Assembly: GCA_036787955.1 (NCBI GenBank) | Contig: DAIQOI010000003.1 | Coordinates: 186,001-250,000 of the forward strand | DNA length: 64,000 nt | DNA from: UBA2336 sp036787955 | GTDB taxonomy: Bacteria > Bacteroidota > Bacteroidia > Cytophagales > Cyclobacteriaceae | Direction of reading: 5' to 3' | Shown: positions 15,570 to 23,855 of the stretch, in pieces | Position numbering within the stretch: the first letter of the stretch is position 1 | How the letters are laid out: every line of letters starts with the position of its first letter | Position numbers and translations under genes: made by a program | Notes under the pieces: model-generated | The model's database searches: none | Told to the model about the DNA's origin: nothing | Seen by the model: the letters and a program-made list of their open reading frames with translations, nothing else

Positions 15570-16499
15570 ATGAAAAAACTGCATACCCTGTTTATTCCTG
15601 CAATTGTGGTGCTCACTTCCTGCGAAACCACGGTGTTTCCTGACCTGCCCATGGCTGAACCCCAACTGGTGGTAGATGCCTGGGTAAACAATAAAGAGGA
15701 GCCGCAGTGGATTAAACTGAGCCGCACGCAGCCTTATTTTCAAAATACCCTTCCGCCACCGGTATCGGGTGCGCTTGTCCGTATTGATGGCTCTGACGGC
15801 TCGGAGTTCCTGTTTACCGAATCCGATACGCTGGCCGGATCCTATGTGTGGGTACCTGCGCCTGGCCAGTCGCTGGGTGTAACCGGTGTGGTGTACACCC
15901 TTACCGTGCAGGCCGATGGCGAAACCTTTACGGCCACAACGCGCATGGGCAGGGTGCCGGCTGTGGACAGCATCACATTCCGTGTGGAGCGCGGCAACCA
16001 GTTTATTGATGATTTATACCTGGCTGAGTTCTGGGCTGTTGACCCAACCGGCTTCGGAGACACGTACTGGATACGCGCCTGGAAGAACGGTATCCTTCTG
16101 AATAAGCCCTCTGAAATTGTGCTGGCCTACGATGCCGGCTTTTCACGGGGCGGCCGGCTGGATGGTGTGCCTTTCATCGCTCCCATCCGCAGAGGAATAA
16201 ACCCATTCGATCAGGATGCGCAGGGAAGGTTTTTGTCGCCTTACCTGCCGGGCGACTCGGTATATGTCGAGATACATTCCCTGAGCGAAGCATCTTTCGA
16301 CTTTCTGACTCAGGTAGCGTTGCAGACCAACCGTCCTGGCGGCTTCGCTGAATTATTTGCCACGCCCTTATCAAATGTTACTACCAACATTGTAAATGTA
16401 AATCCTTCCGGAAAGGAAGCCCTTGGGTTTTTTAATGTAGCTGCCGTATCGGGAAGGGGAAGAAAATTCAGAAGCTTCGATGAAATATCAAATCCGTAG
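15570..16499 (+). CDS. DUF4249 domain lipoprotein paired with the TonB receptor
   Basis: A 309-residue protein with a lipoprotein signal (MKKLHTLFIPAIVVLTSC, lipid Cys at residue 18), a beta-rich N-terminal part (LVVDAWVNNKEEPQWIKLSRTQPYF) and the DUF4249 C-terminal region ending GFFNVAAVSGR. It lies 11 bp downstream of the receptor gene and is surely co-transcribed. The family is thought to act as a surface lipoprotein of the receptor, but no function is established. Start: ATG 15570, which gives a proper lipobox. A frame beginning 5 codons earlier is less likely. Confidence 0.86.
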   Translation: MKKLHTLFIPAIVVLTSCETTVFPDLPMAEPQLVVDAWVNNKEEPQWIKLSRTQPYFQNTLPPPVSGALVRIDGSDGSEFLFTESDTLAGSYVWVPAPGQSLGVTGVVYTLTVQADGETFTATTRMGRVPAVDSITFRVERGNQFIDDLYLAEFWAVDPTGFGDTYWIRAWKNGILLNKPSEIVLAYDAGFSRGGRLDGVPFIAPIRRGINPFDQDAQGRFLSPYLPGDSVYVEIHSLSEASFDFLTQVALQTNRPGGFAELFATPLSNVTTNIVNVNPSGKEALGFFNVAAVSGRGRKFRSFDEISNP

Positions 16500-16532
16500 C
16501 CGTTTTCGGCTATAGATGTTTCATCTGTTTAT

Positions 16533-16558
16533 AAAAAGCCCCGGCCTGTAAACCGGGG
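16533..16558 (-). terminator. Intrinsic terminator downstream of the Hsp20 gene
   Basis: On the minus strand CCCCGG, an 8-nt loop and CCGGGG are followed by CTTTTT. It lies 29 bp past the hsp20 stop. On the plus strand no T-run follows, so it is not a terminator for the DUF4249 gene. Confidence 0.7.
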
Positions 16559-16586
16559 TGGCAGGTAAATAGCCTGAGCCTGGTGG

Positions 16587-17024
16587 TCAGTTCACCTTTA
16601 TAGCTTTCGACTTTACCTTTGCCTCATCTGTTTTGGGCAGGATCAGACGCAGCACCCCATCTTCGTACTTTGCGCTGATCTCATCGCTCTTCACAGAGTC
16701 GGGCAGGGTGAATGAGCGTGCAAAGTTGGTGTAACTGTACTCTCTGCGGGTGTAATTTTTCTCTTTGTCTTCCTTTTCGGCTTCCTTTTCACATGAAATG
16801 GTCAGCACGCCGTTGTCAACGGTGATGTTGAAATCCTTTTTTTCCAGTCCGGGAGCAGCCATTTCAATTTCAAAGGCCTTCTCTTTCTCCAGCACGTTTA
16901 CGGCCGGAACCACCTGCATGCGTTTCATCCACTCGGCATCGAAAAACCGATCCGAGTCGAACAAATCGGTCAGCCATCCTTCGTTAAGCACAGACGGCAA
17001 CCCTGAGCGTTTAATCAGTGCCAT
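16587..17024 (-). CDS. Hsp20/alpha-crystallin family small heat shock protein
   Basis: A 145-residue cytoplasmic holdase chaperone. It has a short N-terminal arm, then the alpha-crystallin domain from about residue 38 (VPAVNVLEKEKAFEIEMAAP, GLEKKDFNITVDNGVLTI, SYTNFARSFTLPDSV, AKYEDGVLRLILPK) and a C-terminal tail. The G-x-L element of the domain is present as GVLRL. A near-consensus -7 box (TATCTTCG on the minus strand, 17045-17052) lies about 20 bp upstream. A heat-shock operator (CIRCE) was looked for and not seen. Confidence 0.92.
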   Translation of the reverse strand: MALIKRSGLPSVLNEGWLTDLFDSDRFFDAEWMKRMQVVPAVNVLEKEKAFEIEMAAPGLEKKDFNITVDNGVLTISCEKEAEKEDKEKNYTRREYSYTNFARSFTLPDSVKSDEISAKYEDGVLRLILPKTDEAKVKSKAIKVN

Positions 17025-17514
17025 ATCTTTTCTTGTTTTTAAAACGAAGATAGACTCAGTTTATAATTCGCGCCTTGACGGATGACACGCATCGGGAATG
17101 ATGTTTATCATGAATTGCTATTACAGTATGCAATTCTAAAAGTTTAATGAATATATTTTATCAATTTGTTTTTCGTTGATGGAGTGAGGGGTGAGCCTGA
17201 GCATGTGGATTAAAATGGATTTAAGCAAACCGGAGGTATTGGTGATTTGTCCGTAAAGCCGGGAGGTATTGGTTATGTGCGTTAAGCCCTGTGTGATCAA
17301 CTGCGTGATTTTTTAATCAAAAGCTGTTTTTTATACCGCTTAGTTATTAAAGGATGAGAAATTGTCCCCTTTGGTTTTCCCGCAGTGATTCTGAACCACA
17401 TTCACGAGCCCTTGTTAACATTGTTCAGGCAGGTATACCAATTAACTATTATGCTTCAGTGGGAGCGAAGGGTGTCCTGATGAACCCCCTGTGTATGCAA
17501 AACTACTTACCTCA
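17025..17514. other. Gene-poor 490-bp interval between hsp20 and the M14 peptidase gene
   Basis: No credible gene is seen. The forward frame at 17354-17713 overlaps the end of the peptidase gene on the other strand and has no recognisable features. The interval is locally A+T-rich (17100-17180) and contains one imperfect tandem repeat, listed separately. The upstream region of hsp20 lies at the left end. Confidence 0.6.
17230..17286 (+). repeat. Imperfect tandem repeat, two copies of 28-29 bp
   Basis: Copy 1 (17230-17258) and copy 2 (17259-17286) share CCGG(G)AGGTATTGGT, then a diverged centre, then CGT(T)AAG. They follow each other directly. No function is recognised. Confidence 0.6.
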
Positions 17515-20070
17515 TCACTCACCGCTCGCCGGCACGGGCACATTCAATACCGGTCCGAAAAACAGGGCATTCAGAAACATCTTGTTTGTACCATACCAGA
17601 AGCCTCTGAAATTCGGATTATCGGAAAACAAAATGACACGTCCCTGCCCTTCGCGGTGCAGCAGCACGGCTGCCGAGTTGGCAATTTTCCCTGCATTGGA
17701 TTTATGTAAATAACCACCTATCAACGGGTTGGCGGTGTATTGGGCCGCTATGGCGTATGGATTCTTCCCGGGCTGAAGAAAGGTGGTACCATTGCGATAT
17801 ACCGGCAGGGTGCGGCTGGTGTAGCCAAAGCCCACCGGACTGGTGATGTCCAGGTCAACCTGGAAGATGCTTCCACCAATGGCCCTTGCACCTTCCGTGG
17901 CCTGCGCGTCTTCAAAGTTGACACGCTTTATTTTCCGTGCCGTATCGGGAGGTACGAGTTTGTTGTTGCCGGCCAGACCCTGTTTGATGGCCCATTCGCT
18001 GGCGGTCTTCAGGGTTATCAGGGTGCCGCCCTGCTGCAGCCAGGCTTTGATTTTGTCAATCGTGTTTTTGTCGGCAGGGTAGGTGCCGCTTACCATAATC
18101 AGGGTGGTGTAGTTGCTCAGGTTAATGCGCCCGAAGTAGCTGATATCGGCTTTGGTTACAGGCATGCCGATGCGCTGGTCGAGCAGGTGCCACACTTCAC
18201 CGGCTTCATATCCCGATACACCGCTACCCACCACCATCAGGGCTTTTACTTTTTTAAGTGGCTGTACAAAGTTGGAGCCCAGGTCAATGCCTTTCACGTT
18301 CAGTCCGGTTTCCACCGGCACAATTTCAATGCGCGCCTCGGCACTTACCTTTTGTATAATCTGATGCAACTGTTCGGTAGTGATGGTTTGATCCTGAACA
18401 GGAATTACCAGTGTGCCATAGCCAAAGTTGCGGTCGCGGTTATCAATCCTTGCGGTAAACGGCTTGTAGGCCATCTTTACATGCACACCAGCCGACTGCA
18501 GCATCCACAGAGCGCGATGGGCCTGGTAGTCGGCCAGATCGATGAGATAGGCGTAATTCGCTGCTTTAACCGGCTGAACGCTCTTTACCAAATCGGTTGT
18601 TACAGCGTTGCCTTTCGTGAACGGACCTCGTATTTCTGCAAAGGGCATGTTAAAGGCATAGACCAGCGACCAGGTAGAGGCATCGTAGAACAGGCTGTCG
18701 GAGTAGGGTATGTCTTTTTCAAAGGCACTTCGCACCATCAGGTAGTTCTCCTGTTCGGTGGGCACGATAAAAGTTTTGCCTGCGGTAAATGTTTTGCCCG
18801 CAATGGTCACATCGCGCGGTACTTCATACACTTCGATCTGGTGCAGCCGCAGGGTGTTTACAAAGGCGTAGGTTCTTGACAAGTCTTGGGTATCGCCAAA
18901 GATGTAGGCTTTAACCGGTGAGGCTTTGGCCTGCGAGGCCATGGTTTGGTAGAAGTTAAGGCGCATTTTAATCAGGTTGTCGCGTTCGGCCAGTGAGGCC
19001 CGGATGGTGGCCAGCGAGGCTGTTACCTGGTTGCGGATGGTAAAGGCAAAGGTGAGGGGTATGGTTCCTGTTTCCTGAACATGTCCGCGTGAGCTGGCCT
19101 GTTCGAACAGGAAGCCGGCACCACCGTAAAAGTTCACATAACTTGAACCATATCCCGGGTAGAGCTTGTCGAACACCTCTTTGGTAAAGTATTGGGAGCC
19201 GATGGCGTTCATGGCTTTTGCAAAGTGCTCGCCAAAGCGTGGATAAATCTGATCATACAGGTAGTTTGGTACCAATGGATTGTTAGAGCTGTTCTTTCCG
19301 GGATCGAAATAGAAGGTGGAGTTGGTGCCCATTTCGTGGTGGTCGGTCATCACATAGGGACGCCACTGGTGGAAGAACTTCAGGCGATTGCGGCTTTCGG
19401 GGTGGATGCCCGGAAACCAGTCGCGGTTCAGGTCGAACCAGTAATGATTGGTTCGGCCGCCCGGCCATACTTCGTTGTGCTCGCGGTCCTGCGGGTCGGC
19501 AACCGGTGGCGATGCCTTGTGCATGTTGGCCCAGTGCGAGTGGCGATCGCGGCCATCGGGGTTGTACACCGGGTCCAGCAGGATTACCATCTGGTTCAGC
19601 CAGGTCTTTGTTTCATCGGCTTCGCTGGCAACGAGGTAGTAAGCCGTGAGCATGGCTGCCTCGGTGCTCGAAGGTTCATTGCCATGAACGTTATAACCCA
19701 ACTGTATGACCAGCGGCTCCTGATTAAAAGCTGTTGAGGTGTTGCGCTTCAGGTGGTTGGTACGGATTTCTTCCAGCCGGGCATGATTGGATGGCGAGGT
19801 AATGATGGCGGTTATCTGCAGGCGGTGCTCGTAGGTATAGCCCAGTTCCTGAATGGTTATGCGGTCGCTGAGCTGATCGAGCGTGCGGAAGTATTCAATC
19901 ACCTTGTCGTGACGGGTATGATGACTACCTATCGGATAGCCCAAAAATGCTTCGGGAGTGGGAATCTGCTGATTAAAGTTACCGGCACCGGGAAAGAAGT
20001 AAGCGGTTTGTGCGCGTAAGACGAAAGAAATGAAAGAAAGAATAATAACAGTCTGTAAAATTGTTTTCAT
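17515..20070 (-). CDS. M14 family zinc carboxypeptidase, secreted
   Basis: An 851-residue exported protein (signal peptide ending FVLRAQ). The M14 catalytic domain occupies about residues 35-370: zinc ligands His129 and Glu132 in NVHGNEPSS, the PVYNPDGRDR and LNRDW substrate-binding segments, the third His in TDHHEMG (244/245) and the probable catalytic Glu323 in LFEQASSRG. The C-terminal half (about 600-800) contains ALMVVGSGVSGYEAGEVWHL and LIMVSGTYP, resembling a glutamine-amidotransferase-like domain found in some M14 proteins. It probably removes C-terminal residues from peptides in the periplasm or outside the cell. The M20 hydrolase gene lies upstream on the same strand. Confidence 0.88.
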   Translation of the reverse strand: MKTILQTVIILSFISFVLRAQTAYFFPGAGNFNQQIPTPEAFLGYPIGSHHTRHDKVIEYFRTLDQLSDRITIQELGYTYEHRLQITAIITSPSNHARLEEIRTNHLKRNTSTAFNQEPLVIQLGYNVHGNEPSSTEAAMLTAYYLVASEADETKTWLNQMVILLDPVYNPDGRDRHSHWANMHKASPPVADPQDREHNEVWPGGRTNHYWFDLNRDWFPGIHPESRNRLKFFHQWRPYVMTDHHEMGTNSTFYFDPGKNSSNNPLVPNYLYDQIYPRFGEHFAKAMNAIGSQYFTKEVFDKLYPGYGSSYVNFYGGAGFLFEQASSRGHVQETGTIPLTFAFTIRNQVTASLATIRASLAERDNLIKMRLNFYQTMASQAKASPVKAYIFGDTQDLSRTYAFVNTLRLHQIEVYEVPRDVTIAGKTFTAGKTFIVPTEQENYLMVRSAFEKDIPYSDSLFYDASTWSLVYAFNMPFAEIRGPFTKGNAVTTDLVKSVQPVKAANYAYLIDLADYQAHRALWMLQSAGVHVKMAYKPFTARIDNRDRNFGYGTLVIPVQDQTITTEQLHQIIQKVSAEARIEIVPVETGLNVKGIDLGSNFVQPLKKVKALMVVGSGVSGYEAGEVWHLLDQRIGMPVTKADISYFGRINLSNYTTLIMVSGTYPADKNTIDKIKAWLQQGGTLITLKTASEWAIKQGLAGNNKLVPPDTARKIKRVNFEDAQATEGARAIGGSIFQVDLDITSPVGFGYTSRTLPVYRNGTTFLQPGKNPYAIAAQYTANPLIGGYLHKSNAGKIANSAAVLLHREGQGRVILFSDNPNFRGFWYGTNKMFLNALFFGPVLNVPVPASGE

Positions 20071-20123
20071 AAAAAGTTGATTTTTATGCCTGAACGTCGG
20101 GGTAAAAATTAACCATGAGTTTG

Positions 20124-21551
20124 TTATTCTTTTCCGATTGGTGGCGGTCCAGGGGGTATCAGCCCGCTATACACGTGGTTGCCTTTGCGCTGGGTAAACT
20201 CGGCCTTAACTGCTTCTATCTTTTTGGGATCTTCGTACAGGTCAACCATGGTCATGGCCAGCGTTTTGGCAGCATGGATCATGCCTTTGTGTCCGATAGA
20301 CATACCTCCGCAGGCTACCACAGCCCATGAATGCCAGGGGGTACCGATGGGTGCCGTAGCTGCACTCATGCGAACCACCGGCACTACCCAGCTCACATCG
20401 CCCACATCGGTCGAGCCCCCACCCGAATCTTCGCGTGTTTCTTCCAGGGGTTCTACTTTGCTGTGCAATCCTACCTGCGGCTTGCCGGTTGACTCCTGAA
20501 TTTTTTTGGCGAAAGCCACTTCTTCATCGGTGTATTGAATTGGGCCGAGCAGTTCGAGATTTTTCTGTATGTACGATGCCCCCGTACGGTTTACCAGTAT
20601 TTCATAAATACCCGACACCAGGGAGATTTTGTAATCGACATGGGCCATGATGGCAGCACCCTCGGCCATTTTCTGCACGCGCTCGTACACTTCCTGCATT
20701 ACCTGCCGCTTCGGATCGCGTACGCGCACCCACAGTCGGGCATAGTCGGGCACTACGTTCACCACCTGGCCGCCATCCTGAATGTGGTAATGGATGCGGG
20801 TGGTGGGGCGTATGTGTTCGCGGTAGTAGTTGATGCCGGTGGTGTACAGTTCCAGTGCATCGCTGGCACTGCGCCCGTTCCAGGGGTCGGACGAAGCATG
20901 AGCAGCCTGCCCGAAAAATTCTACGATGAAATCAACCAGCGCAAGTCCGGTTTGCACAGCCGCCTTGGTTTCAGCACCCGGATGCCAGTCCATGCACACA
21001 TCTACATCATTAAATAGTCCTGCCCGTATCATCCACAGCTTGCCGAAAAACTTTTCTTCGGCCGGTGTGCCGAAAAATTTGATGGTGCCTTTCAGCTTGC
21101 CGGCAGCAATCAGTTCCTTGATAGCTACCGCAGCCCCAAGACTTGCTGTGCCAAACAGGTTGTGGCCACAGCCGTGCCCGGGCTTGCCTTCTTCCAGCGG
21201 ATCTTTTACCGGCACTGTTTTTTGCGACAGCCCCGGCAGGGCATCGAACTCACCCAGTATACCGATTACCGGCTTGCCGCTGCCGTAGGTAGCCACAAAG
21301 GCTGTGGGTATTTCGGCTACACCGCGCTCTACCTTAAAGCCCATCTCTTCCGCATAATCGGCCAGGGTTTTTGATGATTGCGATTCGCGAAAAGCGGTTT
21401 CGGCATAAGCCCATATTTTATCGCTGATGCCGGTAAGGCGGTCGCGCTGTTTATCAATTGACTCGATCACCGATTTTTTATTGGGCGATATTTTAGGCGG
21501 CTGTCCATACAGCAGGCCAATGCTTAGCAGAAATAGCAGGATGATGCGCAT
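20124..21551 (-). CDS. M20 family amidohydrolase, AbgB-like, exported
   Basis: A 475-residue metallo-hydrolase with a signal peptide (MRIILLFLLSIGLLYGQ). Metal-site motifs of the M20D/AbgB group are visible: GEFDALPG, the GHGCGHNLFGTASLG segment, AEEKFFGK, MDWHPGAE, GGGSTDVGDVSW and GTPWHSWA. The closest characterised relatives split p-aminobenzoyl-glutamate or other N-acyl amino acids. The start is placed at ATG 21551, which gives a clean signal peptide. A nine-codon longer frame does not. It is divergent from the E1 dehydrogenase gene. Confidence 0.86.
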   Translation of the reverse strand: MRIILLFLLSIGLLYGQPPKISPNKKSVIESIDKQRDRLTGISDKIWAYAETAFRESQSSKTLADYAEEMGFKVERGVAEIPTAFVATYGSGKPVIGILGEFDALPGLSQKTVPVKDPLEEGKPGHGCGHNLFGTASLGAAVAIKELIAAGKLKGTIKFFGTPAEEKFFGKLWMIRAGLFNDVDVCMDWHPGAETKAAVQTGLALVDFIVEFFGQAAHASSDPWNGRSASDALELYTTGINYYREHIRPTTRIHYHIQDGGQVVNVVPDYARLWVRVRDPKRQVMQEVYERVQKMAEGAAIMAHVDYKISLVSGIYEILVNRTGASYIQKNLELLGPIQYTDEEVAFAKKIQESTGKPQVGLHSKVEPLEETREDSGGGSTDVGDVSWVVPVVRMSAATAPIGTPWHSWAVVACGGMSIGHKGMIHAAKTLAMTMVDLYEDPKKIEAVKAEFTQRKGNHVYSGLIPPGPPPIGKE

Positions 21552-21670
21552 GGTTAGTGATAATTTGGAATGACACAAATAAAGGAAAAGCCATGCATTG
21601 AAGTAATGCTGATTATCACCATTTTATGCCGGCCACCACAAAGGCAAATTCGTTATCTTTAGGCGATTGA

Positions 21671-23782
21671 ATGATTTCATGGAAGATGGTTGAAAATGCA
21701 GCTACAGAGAAAAGAAAAAAACCAACAGAAAAGCCCGGAAAGGCAGTGTTGCTACGTGCCTATGAGCTGATGTGCACGGCAAGGCGCATGGCCGAACTGT
21801 ACGATGAAAACAGAGAGGTGTGCAGCAGATATGTGCACAGCACATCGCGCGGACATGAAGCCATACAACTGGCGGCCGCTTTTCAGCTTAAGCCATACGA
21901 TTATGCTGCGTTGTACTATCGTGATGAGTCGTTTTTGCTGGGGCTGGGGCTAACGCCTTATGAGCTGATGCTTCAGCTGATGGCCAAGCGGGATGATCCG
22001 TTTTCAGGCGGACGAATTTATTACGGACACCCGTCAATAAAACGGGAGGGCTTTCCCACCATTCCGCATCAAAGTTCAGCCACCGGCATGCAGGCCATCC
22101 CGGCAACGGGCATGGCGCATGGCCTTGCTTATCTGGAGTCGCAGGGCCTGCTCAAGGTAAAAGACAAACCCGTTGTTATCTGTTCGCTGGGCGATGGGTC
22201 AGTAACCGAAGGCGAGGTGGCAGAAGCCTTTCAGATGGCGGTATTGAAAAAGTTGCCCATTGTTTATCTGGTTCAGGACAATGACTGGGGCATTTCGGCT
22301 ACGGGTGCCGAGATGCGCGCCATGGATGCCTACGAATATGCGGCCGGTTTTAAAGGCATGCACCGGCTGCGGGCCGATGGCTCAGACTTTGCCGACTCGT
22401 ATCTGATGATGGCGCAGGCCGTGGGATATGCCCGCAAACGAAGGGGTCCTGTACTGGTTCATGCACGCTGTCCGTTGCTGGGGCACCACACTTCGGGTGT
22501 GCGCAAAGAGTGGTACCGCGGTGAAAACCTGAAAGCGCATGAACAGGATGATCCGCTGCCTAAAATCCACAGACAGCTGACACAAGCAGGTGTTTCGGAA
22601 AAGGAGTTGAACCACATTCAGGAAAGAGCCCGAAAGCAGGCAGAAACCGATTACATCAGGGCCCTCAACGCACCCGACCCCGATCCCGATGATTTTGATA
22701 CGCACGAATTTGCCCCGACACCTGTTACTGAGGAGCGTGGCATACGTTCGCCAAAAGGCGGTGAAAAGGTGGTGATGGTAGATGCCGCCCTGCATGCGGT
22801 GGAAGAGCTTTTGCGCAAACACCCTGAAGCTATTTTTTACGGCCAGGATGTGGGCCGCAGGTTGGGGGGTGTGTTCCGCGAAGCCGCAACGCTTGCACAA
22901 AAGTTTGGCGATGAACGCGTATTCAACACACCCATCCAGGAAGCCTACATTATCGGCTCTACCGCAGGCATGTCGGCAGTGGGTGTAAAGCCCATTGTGG
23001 AGATTCAGTTTGCCGACTACATCTGGCCGGGGATGAATCAACTGGTGGAAGAATTATCCAAGAGTTGTTACCTCACCAAAGGTAAGTTTCCGGTACAGGC
23101 GCTCATACGGGTGCCCATTGGTGCCTATGGCGGTGGGGGGCCGTATCATTCGGGCAGTGTGGAGTCAACACTGCTCACCATCCGGGGAATCAAGGTAGTA
23201 TACCCATCCAATGCAGCTGATATGAAAGGCCTGCTGAAAGCAGCCTTTTACGATCCGAACCCCGTGGTGCTGCTGGAGCACAAAGGCTTATACTGGAGCA
23301 AGGTGCCCGGCACGGCCGATGCAAAAACCATCGAACCGGATGAGGAATACATCATTCCGCTCGGAAAAGCACGGTTGGTGATAGAGGCTGATGCAGCTAA
23401 ACTCAATACCCTGTCAACCTGTGTAATCATTACCTATGGCATGGGAGTTTACTGGGCTATGGAAGCGGCTTCGCGGTATCCGGGCCGGGTTACCATACTC
23501 GACCTGCGGTCACTCAATCCGATCGACTGGCCTGAGATAGTAAGTCAGGTGGCAAAACACAACCGCGCTATGGTGCTTACCGAAGAGCCATTGCTCAACT
23601 CCTTTGCCGAGTCGCTGGCAGGGCGTATTCAGAAAGAATGTTTTACCGCCCTCGATGCACCGGTGTGGACAGTAGGTGCGGCCAATCTTCCGGCCGTGCC
23701 GCTGAATATTGAACTGGAGCGCAGGATGCTGCCCGATGCCGGTAAAGTGGCAAAGGCGCTGGAACAGTTGCTTTCGTATTAA
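21671..23782 (+). CDS. 2-oxoacid (branched-chain type) dehydrogenase E1, fused alpha and beta subunits
   Basis: A 703-residue protein with an E1-alpha domain (about 25-340) followed by an E1-beta domain (about 365-703). The thiamine diphosphate motif GDGSVTEGEVAEAFQMA with NDWGIS lies in the alpha part, and HTSGVRKEWY after it. The beta part has GQDVGRRLGGVFREA, TPIQEAYIIGSTAGMSAVG, and GAYGGGGPYHSGSVES. Fused E1 of this kind is widespread in Bacteroidota and is thought to decarboxylate branched-chain 2-oxoacids. The E2 and E3 partners are not in the window. A near-consensus TATCTTTA lies just before the ATG, so ATG 21686 is an alternative start. Confidence 0.9.
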   Translation: MISWKMVENAATEKRKKPTEKPGKAVLLRAYELMCTARRMAELYDENREVCSRYVHSTSRGHEAIQLAAAFQLKPYDYAALYYRDESFLLGLGLTPYELMLQLMAKRDDPFSGGRIYYGHPSIKREGFPTIPHQSSATGMQAIPATGMAHGLAYLESQGLLKVKDKPVVICSLGDGSVTEGEVAEAFQMAVLKKLPIVYLVQDNDWGISATGAEMRAMDAYEYAAGFKGMHRLRADGSDFADSYLMMAQAVGYARKRRGPVLVHARCPLLGHHTSGVRKEWYRGENLKAHEQDDPLPKIHRQLTQAGVSEKELNHIQERARKQAETDYIRALNAPDPDPDDFDTHEFAPTPVTEERGIRSPKGGEKVVMVDAALHAVEELLRKHPEAIFYGQDVGRRLGGVFREAATLAQKFGDERVFNTPIQEAYIIGSTAGMSAVGVKPIVEIQFADYIWPGMNQLVEELSKSCYLTKGKFPVQALIRVPIGAYGGGGPYHSGSVESTLLTIRGIKVVYPSNAADMKGLLKAAFYDPNPVVLLEHKGLYWSKVPGTADAKTIEPDEEYIIPLGKARLVIEADAAKLNTLSTCVIITYGMGVYWAMEAASRYPGRVTILDLRSLNPIDWPEIVSQVAKHNRAMVLTEEPLLNSFAESLAGRIQKECFTALDAPVWTVGAANLPAVPLNIELERRMLPDAGKVAKALEQLLSY

Positions 23783-23855
23783 TACACGTTTTATTGTAAG
23801 TTATTTGCTTTATGCAGGTTGTGTGTTGCTGATGCCAACGACCAGCCTTTTATGA

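Noticed and set aside
16533..16558. Terminator for the DUF4249 gene on the plus strand
   Set aside because: The hairpin is followed by a T-run only on the minus strand, so it serves hsp20.
17740..18879. Open forward frame of 379 codons opposite the M14 peptidase gene
   Set aside because: The reverse strand encodes a full peptidase with all catalytic motifs. The forward frame has no domain and follows from codon bias of the real gene.
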